DNA from: Defluviicoccus sp. bin129
GTDB lineage: Bacteria > Pseudomonadota > Alphaproteobacteria > MPNO01
Direction of reading: 5' to 3'
NCBI GenBank assembly: GCA_002239065.1
Contig: MPNO01000024.1
Location: 1-57,625 of the forward strand
DNA length: 57,625 nt
Below the pieces are notes generated by a model that was not told the origin of the DNA, did no database searches, and was given only the letters and a program-made list of their open reading frames with translations. Within the stretch, counting starts at the first letter, position 1, and each line of letters opens with the position of its first letter. This document shows positions 23,929 to 32,692 of the stretch, piece after piece. The translations under genes and the position numbers were made by a program.

Positions 23929-24399
23929 ATGTTGAAGTTCCCGCGGGCTCCGGCTGCCGTTGCGGCGGCCTGCCTGTTCGCCCTTCTTCCCGTCTCCGCG
24001 CCGCATGCCCAGAACAAGCTCGGCGCCCTGACGGTCGAAGCGCCCTGGGCGCGCATCGCGCCCGGCGCGAGGGCGGATGCGGCCTATCTCCGGATCGTCA
24101 ATGCCGGGGCGGAAGCGGACCGGCTCACCGGCGTCTCCTCACCCGTCGCCGCGCGCGTCGAGCTGCACAGCCACGAGATGCGGGACGGGGTGATGCGCAT
24201 GCGCCGGATCGACGCCGTCCCCGTCCCCGGCAACGCGGCCGCCGAATTGAAGCCTGGCGGTCGCCACGTGATGCTGATCGGCCTGACCGGCAAGCTGAAG
24301 CAGGGCGGCACGTTCCCGCTCACCCTCGCCTTCGAGAAGGCGGGCAGGATCACGGTTTCCGTCGCGGTCCGCCCGATCACCGCGCGCGGCCCGGGCTAG
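23929..24399 (+). CDS. PCu(A)C-family periplasmic copper chaperone
   Basis: The 156-residue precursor has a signal peptide (cleavage near residue 29, after PHAQ) and the mature PCu(A)C domain (DUF461). AAYLRIVNAGAEADRL, the VELHSHEMRDGVMRMR segment and LKPGGRHVMLIGL supply the His and Met copper ligands of the HxnM...HxM motif. Such proteins deliver Cu(I) to the CuA site of cytochrome oxidase or serve copper storage. No Sco or oxidase gene is adjacent, so its presence here, 30 bp after the hydroxylase gene, may be positional only. Confidence 0.88.
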   Translation: MLKFPRAPAAVAAACLFALLPVSAPHAQNKLGALTVEAPWARIAPGARADAAYLRIVNAGAEADRLTGVSSPVAARVELHSHEMRDGVMRMRRIDAVPVPGNAAAELKPGGRHVMLIGLTGKLKQGGTFPLTLAFEKAGRITVSVAVRPITARGPG

Positions 24400-24416
24400 A
24401 CGGGGCCTGATCCCGG

Positions 24417-25619
24417 CTAACCCGCCTCGCGCTCCCGGCGGTGCACCACGCCGGTCCCGGCGAGGCGCGCGACCTCCGCCTCGTCGTAGCCGAGCTCTCC
24501 GAGGATCGCCGCGTTGTCGGCGCCGAGCCGGGGCGCCATTGAGCGGATCTCGGCCGGGGTTTCGGTGAAACGCGCGGCCGGGCGGGGCTGGCGCACCGGG
24601 CCGAGCTCGGCATCGTCGCGGACCTCCAGGATGGCGTTCTCGATCACCTGGGCGTCCCCGATCACGTCCACGCGCGTGAGCACCGGGGCGGCGGGAACGG
24701 TCTCGCGGTCGAGCCGGGCGAGGATTTCCGCCGTCGGCCACTTGGCGATCTCCCGGTTCATGATGGTGCGGCGCTCGGCCCGGTTGTGGACGCGCGCGGC
24801 GGCGGTGCCGAAGCGCGGGTCCTCGATCAGCTCCTCGCGGCCGAAGGCGCGGCACATCCCGGCCCATTCCGCGTCGGTGACGGCGCCGGCGGTGATATAG
24901 CCGTCCGCGGTCGCGAAGATCAGGTCGGGCCCGGCCTGCTGGCCCGCCGGGTCCTGCTCGTTGTCGAGGAAGGTGAGCGGCGAGCACGCCTCGGGCCACA
25001 GATAGGCGACCATGGTATCGAGCATGGCGAGCCGGATGTGCTGGCCCTTGCCGGTCCGTTCGCGCGCGAACAGCGCCGCCGTGATCGCCTGCGCCGCGGT
25101 CACCGATGTCGTCTTGTCAGGGACGATGGTCCGCACCATGTGCGGGCGCCCGGTCTCGTTGTCGGCCTGGATGTCGCACAGTCCGCAGAGCGCCTGGATG
25201 ACCGGGTCGTAGACCCGCTGATGCGCGTAGGGCCCAGTCTCGCCGAACCCGCTGATCGAGACGAAGATGATGTCCGGCCTGAGTTCGCGGACCACCTCCT
25301 CGCCGAGCCCCATGCGCTCGATCGCGCCGGGGCGGAAGTTCTGCACCAGCACGTCGGCGGTGGCCGCCAGCCTGCGGACGATGGCGAGCCCGTCTTCGGT
25401 CTTGAGGTCGACGCAGAGCGAGCGTTTCGAGCGGTTGCAGGACAGGAACGAGGCCGACATGCCGCGATGGGCGAGGCCGAATTGCCGCATGACGTCGCCG
25501 GCGGGCGATTCGATCTTGATCACGTCGGCGCCCTGGTCGGCAAGCATCATGGTCGCCACCGGGCCCGAGACCATGGTCGTCAGGTCGAGGACGCGCACCC
25601 CGTCGAGCGGACCCGGCAC
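24417..25619 (-). CDS. CaiB/BaiF family III CoA-transferase
   Basis: A 400-residue class III CoA-transferase. It has the family opening LDGVRVLDLTTMVSGPVATMMLADQGADVIKIE and the catalytic aspartate in VPDKTTSVTAAQAI (Asp168, equivalent to Asp169 of formyl-CoA transferase), followed by the GKGQHIRLAML segment. It moves CoA between carboxylates, activating a catabolic acid. The start is GTG at 25619, with GGAGG about nine bases upstream inside the end of the GST gene. It follows the GST gene directly on the same strand. Confidence 0.92.
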   Translation of the reverse strand: MPGPLDGVRVLDLTTMVSGPVATMMLADQGADVIKIESPAGDVMRQFGLAHRGMSASFLSCNRSKRSLCVDLKTEDGLAIVRRLAATADVLVQNFRPGAIERMGLGEEVVRELRPDIIFVSISGFGETGPYAHQRVYDPVIQALCGLCDIQADNETGRPHMVRTIVPDKTTSVTAAQAITAALFARERTGKGQHIRLAMLDTMVAYLWPEACSPLTFLDNEQDPAGQQAGPDLIFATADGYITAGAVTDAEWAGMCRAFGREELIEDPRFGTAAARVHNRAERRTIMNREIAKWPTAEILARLDRETVPAAPVLTRVDVIGDAQVIENAILEVRDDAELGPVRQPRPAARFTETPAEIRSMAPRLGADNAAILGELGYDEAEVARLAGTGVVHRREREAG

Positions 25620-25622
25620 GGC

Positions 25623-26279
25623 TCAGACCTCCGGCGCCGCGCGCCCGCCATAGTTGCGCGGGTAGGTCTCGGCATAGGCCGGGCGCGCCCGCATGCGAAG
25701 ACGGTAGTCGCGCAGGAATTCCGGCAGGGCGAGCTCGTAGCGCTGGGCGGCGTCGAGGCAGGACATGAAGAGGATGTCGGCGATGCTGATCCTGTCGCCC
25801 ATCAGGAACCGGCCCGCTTCGGCGATCGTTTGCTCCATGCAGGCGAGCTGGTGGTCGAAATACTCGATCGCCGCGCGCACCGCGACCGGGGAGGCGCCGT
25901 ATTCCTGGACCAGGTCGCCGTGGCGCCGGATGTTGTAGATCGCGTTGGCGTCGAGCTCGCTCATGGTGAAGAAGCACCACTCGAGCAGCCGCGCCCGCCC
26001 CAGCGCGTCTTCGGGGACGTAGAAATGGTCCGGCACCGCGAAGGTCTCGGTCATGTAGCTCATGATCGCGGCGCTCTCGGTCAGGCAGACATCGCCGTGG
26101 ACGATCGCCGGGATCTTGTGGCGCGGGTTGATCGCCAGGAATTCCTCGGTCTTGGTCTCGCCGGTGCGCGGGCCGATCGGGCGGTGCTGGTAGTCGAGCC
26201 CGAGCTCTTCGGCGAGCCACAGCGTGCGGTGGGTCCGGTTGGTGCCGGCGCCCCAGAGGACCAGGTCTTGCGTCGTCAT
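25623..26279 (-). CDS. Glutathione S-transferase family protein
   Basis: The 218-residue protein has an N-terminal thioredoxin-fold domain with NPRHKIPAIVHGDVCLTESAAIMSYM (cis-proline and the ES glutathione-binding pair at about 65-75) and a C-terminal helical domain containing GDRISIADILF with its capping aspartate. No active-site cysteine appears at the N terminus; catalysis would use a Ser, Thr or Asn. In this setting it may open rings or act as a maleylpyruvate or fumarylpyruvate-type isomerase, but this is inference. Its stop codon lies 4 bp from the GTG start of the CoA-transferase. Confidence 0.88.
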   Translation of the reverse strand: MTTQDLVLWGAGTNRTHRTLWLAEELGLDYQHRPIGPRTGETKTEEFLAINPRHKIPAIVHGDVCLTESAAIMSYMTETFAVPDHFYVPEDALGRARLLEWCFFTMSELDANAIYNIRRHGDLVQEYGASPVAVRAAIEYFDHQLACMEQTIAEAGRFLMGDRISIADILFMSCLDAAQRYELALPEFLRDYRLRMRARPAYAETYPRNYGGRAAPEV

Positions 26280-26313
26280 GTCATCGCTCCCAGAGATTCC
26301 GGAGACTAGAGCA

Positions 26314-27246
26314 TCACCCGATGGCGCGCAGCATGCGGGCGATTTCCTCCGCCTCGGTGACGCCGGCGACGATGACCTGGTCGAGGCCGGCGTCGCGGTA
26401 TTCGGCGATCCGCGCCCGCACCGCCGCCACCGTGCCGCAGGCGGCGTGGGCGGCAAGCACCTCCGGGCCGATCATCCGCTCCACCGCCGCCCAGTCCTCG
26501 GCCGCATACGCGGTACGCAGCGCGTCCTGGTCGAGCGCGACGCCGGCGGCATCCAGATTGGCCCGGTGATGGGCGCCCCTCAGCACGAAGCCGAGCGCCC
26601 GCTTCAACTCGCCCGGGGCCTCGCCGATCCGGGTATAGACCTGGCCGTAGCGCGCCGTCCGGCTCCCGCCGAGCCTCGCGATGCACTGGCGCAGGAACGG
26701 GACCGAGACCGTGGTCGACAGCAGCACGCCGTCCGCCGCCCGCCCGGCCAGCGCCAGCATGCGCGGCCCCGATGCGGCGAGCACGATCGGGATGTCGCGC
26801 GGCGCGTTGATCAGCCCGCGCCCGCCCAGCCGGTAGACCGCGCCTTCGTGGTCCAGGGTCTCCCCCGCATACAACCGGCGGCAGATCCCGATCGCCTCGG
26901 AAAGCCGCGCGAGGGGGCGCTCGGCGGCGATCCCGGCGGCGGCGAGGTCGCCCGGCGCGCCGACGCCGAGCGAGAGCACCACCCTTCCGGGATGGAGCTC
27001 GTCGAGTGTCGCCGCCGTCATCGCCGCATAGACCGGGTGGATCGAGAACGGGCTCAACGCCATCAGCGCGACCTCGAGCCGTTCCGTTGCCGCCAGCGCG
27101 GCGCCGGCCAGCGCCACCGGATCGCGCAGGAACAGATGGGTCGCGATCCACAGCGTCTTCGCCCCGCCCGCCTCGGCCGCGCGGGCCTGCGCGGCGATCT
27201 CGCCCGCCGGCGAAAAACAGTCCAGCGAGACGCCGAGCTCAGACAT
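26314..27246 (-). CDS. LLM-class (F420/FMN) flavin-dependent oxidoreductase
   Basis: The 310-residue TIM-barrel protein belongs to the luciferase-like monooxygenase class. Its N-terminal MSELGVSLDCFSPAGEIAAQARAAE corresponds to the first strand and helix, and RVVLSLGVGAPGDLAAAGI to the flavin-binding region. A final AGLDQVIVAGVTEAEEIARML helix closes the barrel. Which cofactor (FMN or F420) is used cannot be read. It overlaps the PLP-lyase gene by 8 bp, and that gene overlaps the ornithine cyclodeaminase gene by 8 bp, forming one tightly packed operon. Confidence 0.88.
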   Translation of the reverse strand: MSELGVSLDCFSPAGEIAAQARAAEAGGAKTLWIATHLFLRDPVALAGAALAATERLEVALMALSPFSIHPVYAAMTAATLDELHPGRVVLSLGVGAPGDLAAAGIAAERPLARLSEAIGICRRLYAGETLDHEGAVYRLGGRGLINAPRDIPIVLAASGPRMLALAGRAADGVLLSTTVSVPFLRQCIARLGGSRTARYGQVYTRIGEAPGELKRALGFVLRGAHHRANLDAAGVALDQDALRTAYAAEDWAAVERMIGPEVLAAHAACGTVAAVRARIAEYRDAGLDQVIVAGVTEAEEIARMLRAIG

Positions 27247-28489
27247 CGAAACCGTAGCTCTCCCCGAGCGCGCGCCGGAGGCCGTCGAGATCCGCCCCGG
27301 CCCCGGGCAGCGGCGCCGCGGGGGAGGAGCCGGCATCCTTCAGCCCGGACGCGGTGGCGATTGCCACAACGGTGTCGCCGCCGAACGCGCCGGCGGCGCC
27401 GAGGCGTTCGATGGCCGCGAAGGCGGCGGCCGAGGAGGCCTCGACGAACAGCCCCTCGCGGCGCGCGAGCGCGGCCTGCGCGGCGGCGATTTCCGCGTCG
27501 TCGAGCGCGACCGCGAGCCCGTCGGTCCGGCGCAGCGCGAGCAGCGCCTGGGCGGTGCTGCGCGGAATGTCGATCGAGATCGCGATCGAGTCGGCTTCCC
27601 GCGCGACCGCCGGCGGCATCGGCTCCCCGCCCGCCAGCCCGGCAGCGAGCGAGCCCGACACCTCGGCCGCGACCAGCCGCGGCATCCCTTCGGTCCAGCC
27701 CCAGCGCCGCATCTCGTCGAACCCCTTCCACAGCCCGAACAGCGCATCGCCGTAGCACACCGGCAGCACGCACCAGTCCGGCGTCCGCCAGCCGAGCCCC
27801 TCGGCGATCTCGTAGGCCAGGGTCTTGTAGCCCTCGATGCCGATCGGGTTGCTGCCCGCCGCCGGGCCGAAGAAGGGCGAGGTCGGGAACCAGCCGAACG
27901 CTTTGACCGCCTGCGACAGGATGCGCCAGCGATCCTCCTTTTGCGCGCATTCGAGGACCATCGCGCCGGCCGCGCGGATCTGTTCGACCATCGGCCCGGC
28001 GGCGCCCCGGAAGGTGAGCACCACGCAGGGGAGGCCCGCGCGCGCGGCATAGGACGCCGCCGCCGCCCCGGCATTGCCCGACGACGAGGTGGCGACGACC
28101 TCGGCACCGATCTTCTTCGCCCAGGAGACCGCGACGCTCGCCAGCCGGTCCTTGAACGACCAGCTCGGATTGCGGGTCTCGTCCTTGACCCAGAGCGCCC
28201 CGCAATGCGGCGAGGCGACCGGGACCAGGGGGGTCATCCCCTCTCCCAGGCTCACCGCGTCTTCGGCCGCGAGCGGCAGCGCGTCCGCGAAGCGCCAGAG
28301 CGTGGCCGGTCGCGCCGGAATGGCGTCCCGGCGGGGCGGCGCGGCTTCGTCGTAGACCACGCCGAGATTCGCCGTCACGCCCGCCTCGGCGCAGGCGCCG
28401 CAGGCCCGGTCGAACGCGTCGAGCGGGTGGGTCTCGCCGCAAGCGGTGCAGGCCAGGGCCTCGGGATCCATGCCCCGGCGGTCAGTCAT
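27239..28489 (-). CDS. PLP-dependent threonine synthase-family lyase
   Basis: The 416-residue protein is a fold-type II PLP enzyme. A small Cys-rich element (C14xxC17 and C30xxC33) opens it like the zinc ribbon of threonine synthase-like proteins. The PLP lysine is Lys113 in NPSWSFKDRLA, and the phosphate loop SSSGNAGAAAA follows at about 135-145. The genomic thrC role is not obvious because homoserine metabolism genes are elsewhere in the window and this gene sits with catabolic partners. Diaminopropionate lyase- or dehydratase-like chemistry is possible. ATG 28489; overlaps the upstream gene by 8 bp. Confidence 0.85.
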   Translation of the reverse strand: MTDRRGMDPEALACTACGETHPLDAFDRACGACAEAGVTANLGVVYDEAAPPRRDAIPARPATLWRFADALPLAAEDAVSLGEGMTPLVPVASPHCGALWVKDETRNPSWSFKDRLASVAVSWAKKIGAEVVATSSSGNAGAAAASYAARAGLPCVVLTFRGAAGPMVEQIRAAGAMVLECAQKEDRWRILSQAVKAFGWFPTSPFFGPAAGSNPIGIEGYKTLAYEIAEGLGWRTPDWCVLPVCYGDALFGLWKGFDEMRRWGWTEGMPRLVAAEVSGSLAAGLAGGEPMPPAVAREADSIAISIDIPRSTAQALLALRRTDGLAVALDDAEIAAAQAALARREGLFVEASSAAAFAAIERLGAAGAFGGDTVVAIATASGLKDAGSSPAAPLPGAGADLDGLRRALGESYGFDV

Positions 28490-29486
28490 GGTCGCCGCCC
28501 ATCTCGATCACCGTCCCGGCGCCGGCGGCGATCGCGCGGCGCTCGATATGCTGCGCGGTGACCAGATCCTGGATCGGCAGCCCGATCGACTTGTAATAGG
28601 CGATCTCGTCCGCCGTCTCGCGCCCCGGCCGGGTGCCGGCGACGATGTCGGCGATCCCGGCCACGTCCGCCTCCCGGATCGCACCTTCGGCGATCGGGAT
28701 CGCGAGGTCGCCGGCATTGGCCAGGCTCTCGGCCGGGCTGTCGATCGCGAGCCGGGCGGCGCGGCGCACGGTCTCGGTGTCGACCTCGCGGGCGGTCGCG
28801 ACATTTGCGCCGGCCGCGGCGACGAAGCTGCCCGGGCGGAGGTCGCGGCCGAATATCACGGGTTCCGAGGCCGTCGTCGCCGCGACGACGATATCGGCCT
28901 CGCGCACCGCCTCTGTGGCCGAGCGGGCCAGGACAACGTCGTCCGGCAGGCCGTCCTCGTCCCGGACCTCCTCGGCGAAGGCGCGGGCGCGGGCCTCGCT
29001 GCGGCCCGCGATCGACACGCGCTCGATGGCGAAAGTCCGTGCCAGCGCGCGGAGCTGGTTGCGCGCGACCCGTCCGGCGCCCACCAGGGCGACGACGCGG
29101 GAATCGGCCCGGGCGAGGCGGCGCGCGGCGGCGCCGGTGCCCGCCCCGGTCCTGAGATCGGTCAGGTAGCCGCCCTCCATCACCGTCCGCGGATGGCCGG
29201 TCTCGCCGTCGAACAGGGTCACCAGGGCCGACATCCGGGCGGCCCCCCGCGCGCCGTTGCCGAAGAAGTCGGAGACCACCTTGACCCCGTAGCCGCCGCC
29301 GTTCCTGAGAAAGCACGGGTTGAAGATGGCGACGCCGGGCGGGGTCTCGGAGACCACGAAGCTGCGCAACCCCTCGACGCTCTCGCCGGCGGCGAGCCGG
29401 GCGAAGGCTTCCTCCTGGATCGGAATCGCCGCATCCATGTCGATCAGCGACCGGACGTCGTTCTCGGTCAGGATTCGGAGCTGCAC
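28482..29486 (-). CDS. Ornithine cyclodeaminase/mu-crystallin family protein
   Basis: The 334-residue protein has the family's N-terminal region (LTENDVRSLIDMDAAIPIQEEAF), the catalytic-area ...YGVKVVSDFFGN lysine, the Rossmann NAD-binding VALVGAGRVARNQLRAL and GSFVAAAGAN, followed by a conserved aspartate region (ADEIAYYKSIGLPIQDL). Members include ornithine cyclodeaminase, ketimine reductases and amino-acid dehydrogenases; the exact one cannot be decided. GTG 29486 is preferred over an in-frame GTG seven codons upstream because GGGGAG is well placed before it. First gene of the operon with the PLP lyase and LLM oxidoreductase. Confidence 0.87.
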   Translation of the reverse strand: MQLRILTENDVRSLIDMDAAIPIQEEAFARLAAGESVEGLRSFVVSETPPGVAIFNPCFLRNGGGYGVKVVSDFFGNGARGAARMSALVTLFDGETGHPRTVMEGGYLTDLRTGAGTGAAARRLARADSRVVALVGAGRVARNQLRALARTFAIERVSIAGRSEARARAFAEEVRDEDGLPDDVVLARSATEAVREADIVVAATTASEPVIFGRDLRPGSFVAAAGANVATAREVDTETVRRAARLAIDSPAESLANAGDLAIPIAEGAIREADVAGIADIVAGTRPGRETADEIAYYKSIGLPIQDLVTAQHIERRAIAAGAGTVIEMGGDHD

Positions 29487-29568
29487 CGGCCAATCTCCCC
29501 GTCCCACCGATATCGCCCGCGCGGTCCCGGGTCAACGCGCGCCGGCTGTGGCATAGTCCGGCAGAGAG

Positions 29569-30927
29569 ATGGCATTGCTCGCGATACATGGCGCGCGTCT
29601 GGTGACCGAGGCTTGGGAACGGCCGGGCGGCATCGTCGTCGGCGACGACGGGCGCATCGCTTCCCTGGTCGATGCGGACGCCCGGCCGCAGGCGGACAGC
29701 GTCATCGACGCGGGCGGGCGGCTCCTGTTCCCCGGCTTCGTCGACGCCCATGTGCACATGCGCGACCCCGGCTATCCGCACAAGGAGAGTTTCGCGACCG
29801 GCACGCTCGCCGCCGCCTGCGGCGGGGTGACCACGGTGATGTGCATGCCGAACACCGACCCGCCGGCCGATACGGCGGCAGGCATCGCGGCGATGCGCGA
29901 AGCGGGGGAGGGGGCGAGCCTGGTCGACTTCACCGTCCAGGCCGGGGTCACGCGCGACAATATCGCCGACCTGCCCGCGCTCTGGGATCTGGGCGTGACC
30001 TCTTTCGAGGCGCTGCTGTCGGACGCCCCGGCATCGATGCTGCTCGACCGCGACGGCCTCGCCCGGGCGGCCGAGGCGGTCGCCTCCTGCGGCGGCGTGA
30101 TCGGCGTCTATACCGGCGAGCGGTCGATGGTCGCCGCCGCGCTGGAACGGCTTTCCGGGCGCACCGACTTCGCCGCCTTCGCCGAGGCGCGCGCCCCGCT
30201 CGGCGAGGCGATGGGGCTCGCCCGGCTGATCGAGGTCGCGCGCGCGACGGGCGCCAGGATCGTCGCGCGGCAGGTCTGCACCGCCCGGGGCTTCGCCATG
30301 ATCGAGGCCGCCCGCCGGGACGACCCCGGCCTTGCCGTCGCCGCCGAGGTCACCCCGCATCACCTCCGCCTCGATGACGGCGCGGTCGACCGCCACGGGC
30401 CGTTCGCGCTGATGGTGCCGCCGCTGCGAAGCCGGGACGATTGTGCGGCCGCGCGGGCGGCGCTGGCATCGGGCGCGGCCGATTTCGTCGCCTCCGACCA
30501 CGCGCCGCACGCCGCCGTCGAGAAGGACCGGCCGTCGCCCTGGGAAGTGCCCGGAGGCACGCCCGGGCTAGACACGATCGTGCCGGCGGTGGCCGATCTC
30601 GCCGCCGCCGGCGAGATCCCGTGGACCCGCGTCGCGGCGGCGCTGTGCGCGGCGCCCGCCCGGCTGTTCGGGATCGCCGACCGCAAGGGGCGGCTCGCAA
30701 TCGGCGCGGACGGCGACCTGGTCCTGGTCGACCCCGCGCTCGCGCGAACCGTCGATGGCGGCGTCATCCGCTCGCGGGCGGCGCGTTCCCCCTTCGAGGG
30801 GATGGCGCTCACCGGCTGGCCGGCGCTCACCGTGCTGCGCGGCCGGGTGATCGCGGAGGACGGGCGCCCTGTCGGCGGCGCGCCGCAGGGGCGCTGGCTG
30901 CGGCGCGGCGCGGTGGACTGGAGCTGA
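29569..30927 (+). CDS. Dihydroorotase/allantoinase-like cyclic amidohydrolase with altered metal ligands
   Basis: The 452-residue protein has the amidohydrolase plan: FPGFVDAHVHMRDPGYPHKESF with His61 and His63, TPHHL near 263, and VASDHAPH with Asp310. By eye the other canonical binuclear-site residues of hydantoinase-type enzymes are replaced: the carboxylated lysine by Glu147 (SFEALLSD), the next histidine by Tyr181 and the following one by Gln235 (ARQVCT). A one-metal site is therefore more likely than two, and activity on dihydroorotate is doubtful. It is followed 3 bp later by the racemase-family gene and diverges from the OCD operon. Confidence 0.85.
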   Translation: MALLAIHGARLVTEAWERPGGIVVGDDGRIASLVDADARPQADSVIDAGGRLLFPGFVDAHVHMRDPGYPHKESFATGTLAAACGGVTTVMCMPNTDPPADTAAGIAAMREAGEGASLVDFTVQAGVTRDNIADLPALWDLGVTSFEALLSDAPASMLLDRDGLARAAEAVASCGGVIGVYTGERSMVAAALERLSGRTDFAAFAEARAPLGEAMGLARLIEVARATGARIVARQVCTARGFAMIEAARRDDPGLAVAAEVTPHHLRLDDGAVDRHGPFALMVPPLRSRDDCAAARAALASGAADFVASDHAPHAAVEKDRPSPWEVPGGTPGLDTIVPAVADLAAAGEIPWTRVAAALCAAPARLFGIADRKGRLAIGADGDLVLVDPALARTVDGGVIRSRAARSPFEGMALTGWPALTVLRGRVIAEDGRPVGGAPQGRWLRRGAVDWS

Positions 30928-30930
30928 GCG

Positions 30931-31644
30931 ATGTTCGGAGAAGCGGGACGGATCGGGCTCATCGTGCCGGCCAATAACGGCGTGCTGGAACCGGAGCTGT
31001 GGTCGGTCCTGCCCGAAGGGGTCGCGCTCTACGCCACCCGAATCCTCGCCAGAGGCGAGCTGACGCCCGCGGCGGTGCACGCGATGGAGGAGAATGTCGA
31101 CCGCGCGGTCGACGAGCTCGCGGCGACCGGGGTCGACGCGATCGTCTATGCCGACATGGTGACGAGTTTCATCATGGAGCCCGGCTGGAACGAGGCGCGC
31201 ACCGCGGAGATCGCCGCGCGCTGCGGCTGCCGGTGCATCTCGGCCTGGACGGCGCTGCGCGATGCGCTGGCGCGGCTGGGAATCCGCCGTTTCGCGCTGG
31301 GGACGCCCTACCCGGCGGCGATCCACGCGCTGGCGCCGCCGTTCTTCGCCGCGCACGGCTTCGCGGTCTCCGACGATGCGACCCTCGACATAAGCCGGAT
31401 GGCCGATGTCCCGAGGGTCGAGGCCGGGCGCCTGCGCGGCCTGGTGGCGGGGCTCGATCCCGGCGACTCGGACGCAGTGGTGCTGCTCGCCACCGACCTC
31501 CCCACCTTCGCCTCGCTCGAGTCCCTCGCGGCGATGACCGAACGGCCGGTGCTGAGCTCCAACCAGACCATTCTCTGGTCGGCGCTGCGCGCCGTCGGCA
31601 ACGACGCGGCGCCCGAATCGCTCGGGCCCCTGTTTGAGCGCTGA
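30931..31644 (+). CDS. Asp/Glu racemase-superfamily protein (maleate isomerase-like) lacking both catalytic cysteines
   Basis: The 237-residue protein follows the maleate isomerase/arylmalonate decarboxylase fold: RIGLIVPANNGVLEPELW at the N terminus and two pseudo-symmetric halves. The first catalytic cysteine (VYAC in maleate isomerases) is Asp75 (VYADMV) and the second (SAC near the C terminus) is Thr188 (LLATDLP). The only cysteine cluster is CGCRC around 98-102. It cannot use the two-cysteine mechanism, so a decarboxylase, lyase or inactive partner role is possible. Directly follows the cyclic amidohydrolase gene, with a 3-bp gap. Confidence 0.75.
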   Translation: MFGEAGRIGLIVPANNGVLEPELWSVLPEGVALYATRILARGELTPAAVHAMEENVDRAVDELAATGVDAIVYADMVTSFIMEPGWNEARTAEIAARCGCRCISAWTALRDALARLGIRRFALGTPYPAAIHALAPPFFAAHGFAVSDDATLDISRMADVPRVEAGRLRGLVAGLDPGDSDAVVLLATDLPTFASLESLAAMTERPVLSSNQTILWSALRAVGNDAAPESLGPLFER

Positions 31645-31656
31645 AGCGGCGGGAAG

Positions 31657-31680
31657 CGCCGGGCCGAAGCCGGCCCGGCG
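31657..31680. terminator. Hairpin between convergent genes
   Basis: CGCCGGGCC and GGCCCGGCG form a perfect 9-bp stem with a 6-base GAAGCC loop, 12 bp after the racemase-family stop codon and 22 bp before the end of the convergent binding-protein gene. No T-run, so termination is not assured. Confidence 0.5.
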
Positions 31681-31702
31681 TCAGTCCCGCCAAAGGGCGT
31701 CC

Positions 31703-32692
31703 CTATTCGAGGATCAGCCCGTGCTTCGCCTTGTCCGGCACCTTTTCGATGACGCCGCGCTTCTGGGCCATCTCGAGGAACGCCCATTGCGAGTCGATCA
31801 CCTTCTGGTTCCAGTCCGTCAGGAAGACCCGCTTATCCGCCATCAGGCGCTTGTACACGTCGGCCTGGGCCTGGTTCTTCACCGCCGCGAGCTGGCCATA
31901 CGATTTCACCGCCGCGGCGAGGTTCTCCGGCTTGCGCAGCCACTCCCAGGATTCGTGCGAGGCGGCGACGAAACGCTTGGCGCGGTCGCGGTCCTCCTCG
32001 ACCCAGCTGCGCCAGGCGACGATCGGCGCCGACCAGACGACCGGGTAGCCGGTTTTCTCCTTCCAGTAGGCGTTCGCCGAGAAGATCGAGCGGTACTTGT
32101 CCGGCTGCGCCAGGGCGGCGACGGTCAACGAGGAGATGTTGAACATCGAATCGACCTTGCCGCCTTCCAGGAACTTGAACAGCGCCGGCGCGGCGGCCTG
32201 CACGAAATCGGTGTCCTTGAGGACATCGAGGTCGTAGGCGTCGAGCAGCGCGGCCCGGGTCGCCTTGAAGGCGCCGGCGCCGGTCGACCAGCTCGAGAAC
32301 TTCTTGCCGCGCAGGTCGGGGACCGCCTTGAACGGGGTCTCGTTGCGGACCATCACCTCCTGCATCACAGTCAGCCCGCCGCCGATGATCACCCAGTCCA
32401 GCCCCTTGTTGATGCGGGCGATCGCCGCGGTGCCGGGATAGTAGGTGACCATGCACTCCTTGGCCGGCAGGCCCGCGGTGTGGCCGCGGAACGGCCGGGG
32501 GTCGACGGTCAGGTCGATGCCGTGCTTCTCGTAGATGCCGGCGTCCTTGGCGCCCATGGCGCTGAGGATGAAGACGCTGTTTCTCGGAGCCGTGATCTTC
32601 ACCGGCTTGAGGGCCTGAGCGAGAGCGGGCGCCGAGACCGCGACAGCCGCAAGAACGGAGAGACCCCCGAGCAGCAAACGTTTCCTGAACAT
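31703..32692 (-). CDS. ABC transporter substrate-binding protein (NMT1-like), orphan
   Basis: The 329-residue precursor has a signal peptide (RKRLLLGGLSVLAAVAVS, cleavage near ALAQ at about 26) with GGGAGGAACG before ATG 32692. The mature protein shows the NMT1/SsuA layout: VKITAPRNSVFILSAMGAKDAGIYEKHGIDLTV, then GTAAIARINKGLDWVIIGGG, and a long helical C-terminal region. No permease or ATPase is nearby, so it may serve the importer at 18145-20903 or a distant one. Such proteins carry small organics, including pyrimidine precursors, sulfonates and phthalates. Confidence 0.83.
   Translation of the reverse strand: MFRKRLLLGGLSVLAAVAVSAPALAQALKPVKITAPRNSVFILSAMGAKDAGIYEKHGIDLTVDPRPFRGHTAGLPAKECMVTYYPGTAAIARINKGLDWVIIGGGLTVMQEVMVRNETPFKAVPDLRGKKFSSWSTGAGAFKATRAALLDAYDLDVLKDTDFVQAAAPALFKFLEGGKVDSMFNISSLTVAALAQPDKYRSIFSANAYWKEKTGYPVVWSAPIVAWRSWVEEDRDRAKRFVAASHESWEWLRKPENLAAAVKSYGQLAAVKNQAQADVYKRLMADKRVFLTDWNQKVIDSQWAFLEMAQKRGVIEKVPDKAKHGLILE

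Noticed and set aside
27239..28489. Calling the PLP lyase threonine synthase for threonine biosynthesis
   Set aside because: It is embedded in a catabolic operon far from hom and its family includes many other lyases; the sequence alone does not decide it.
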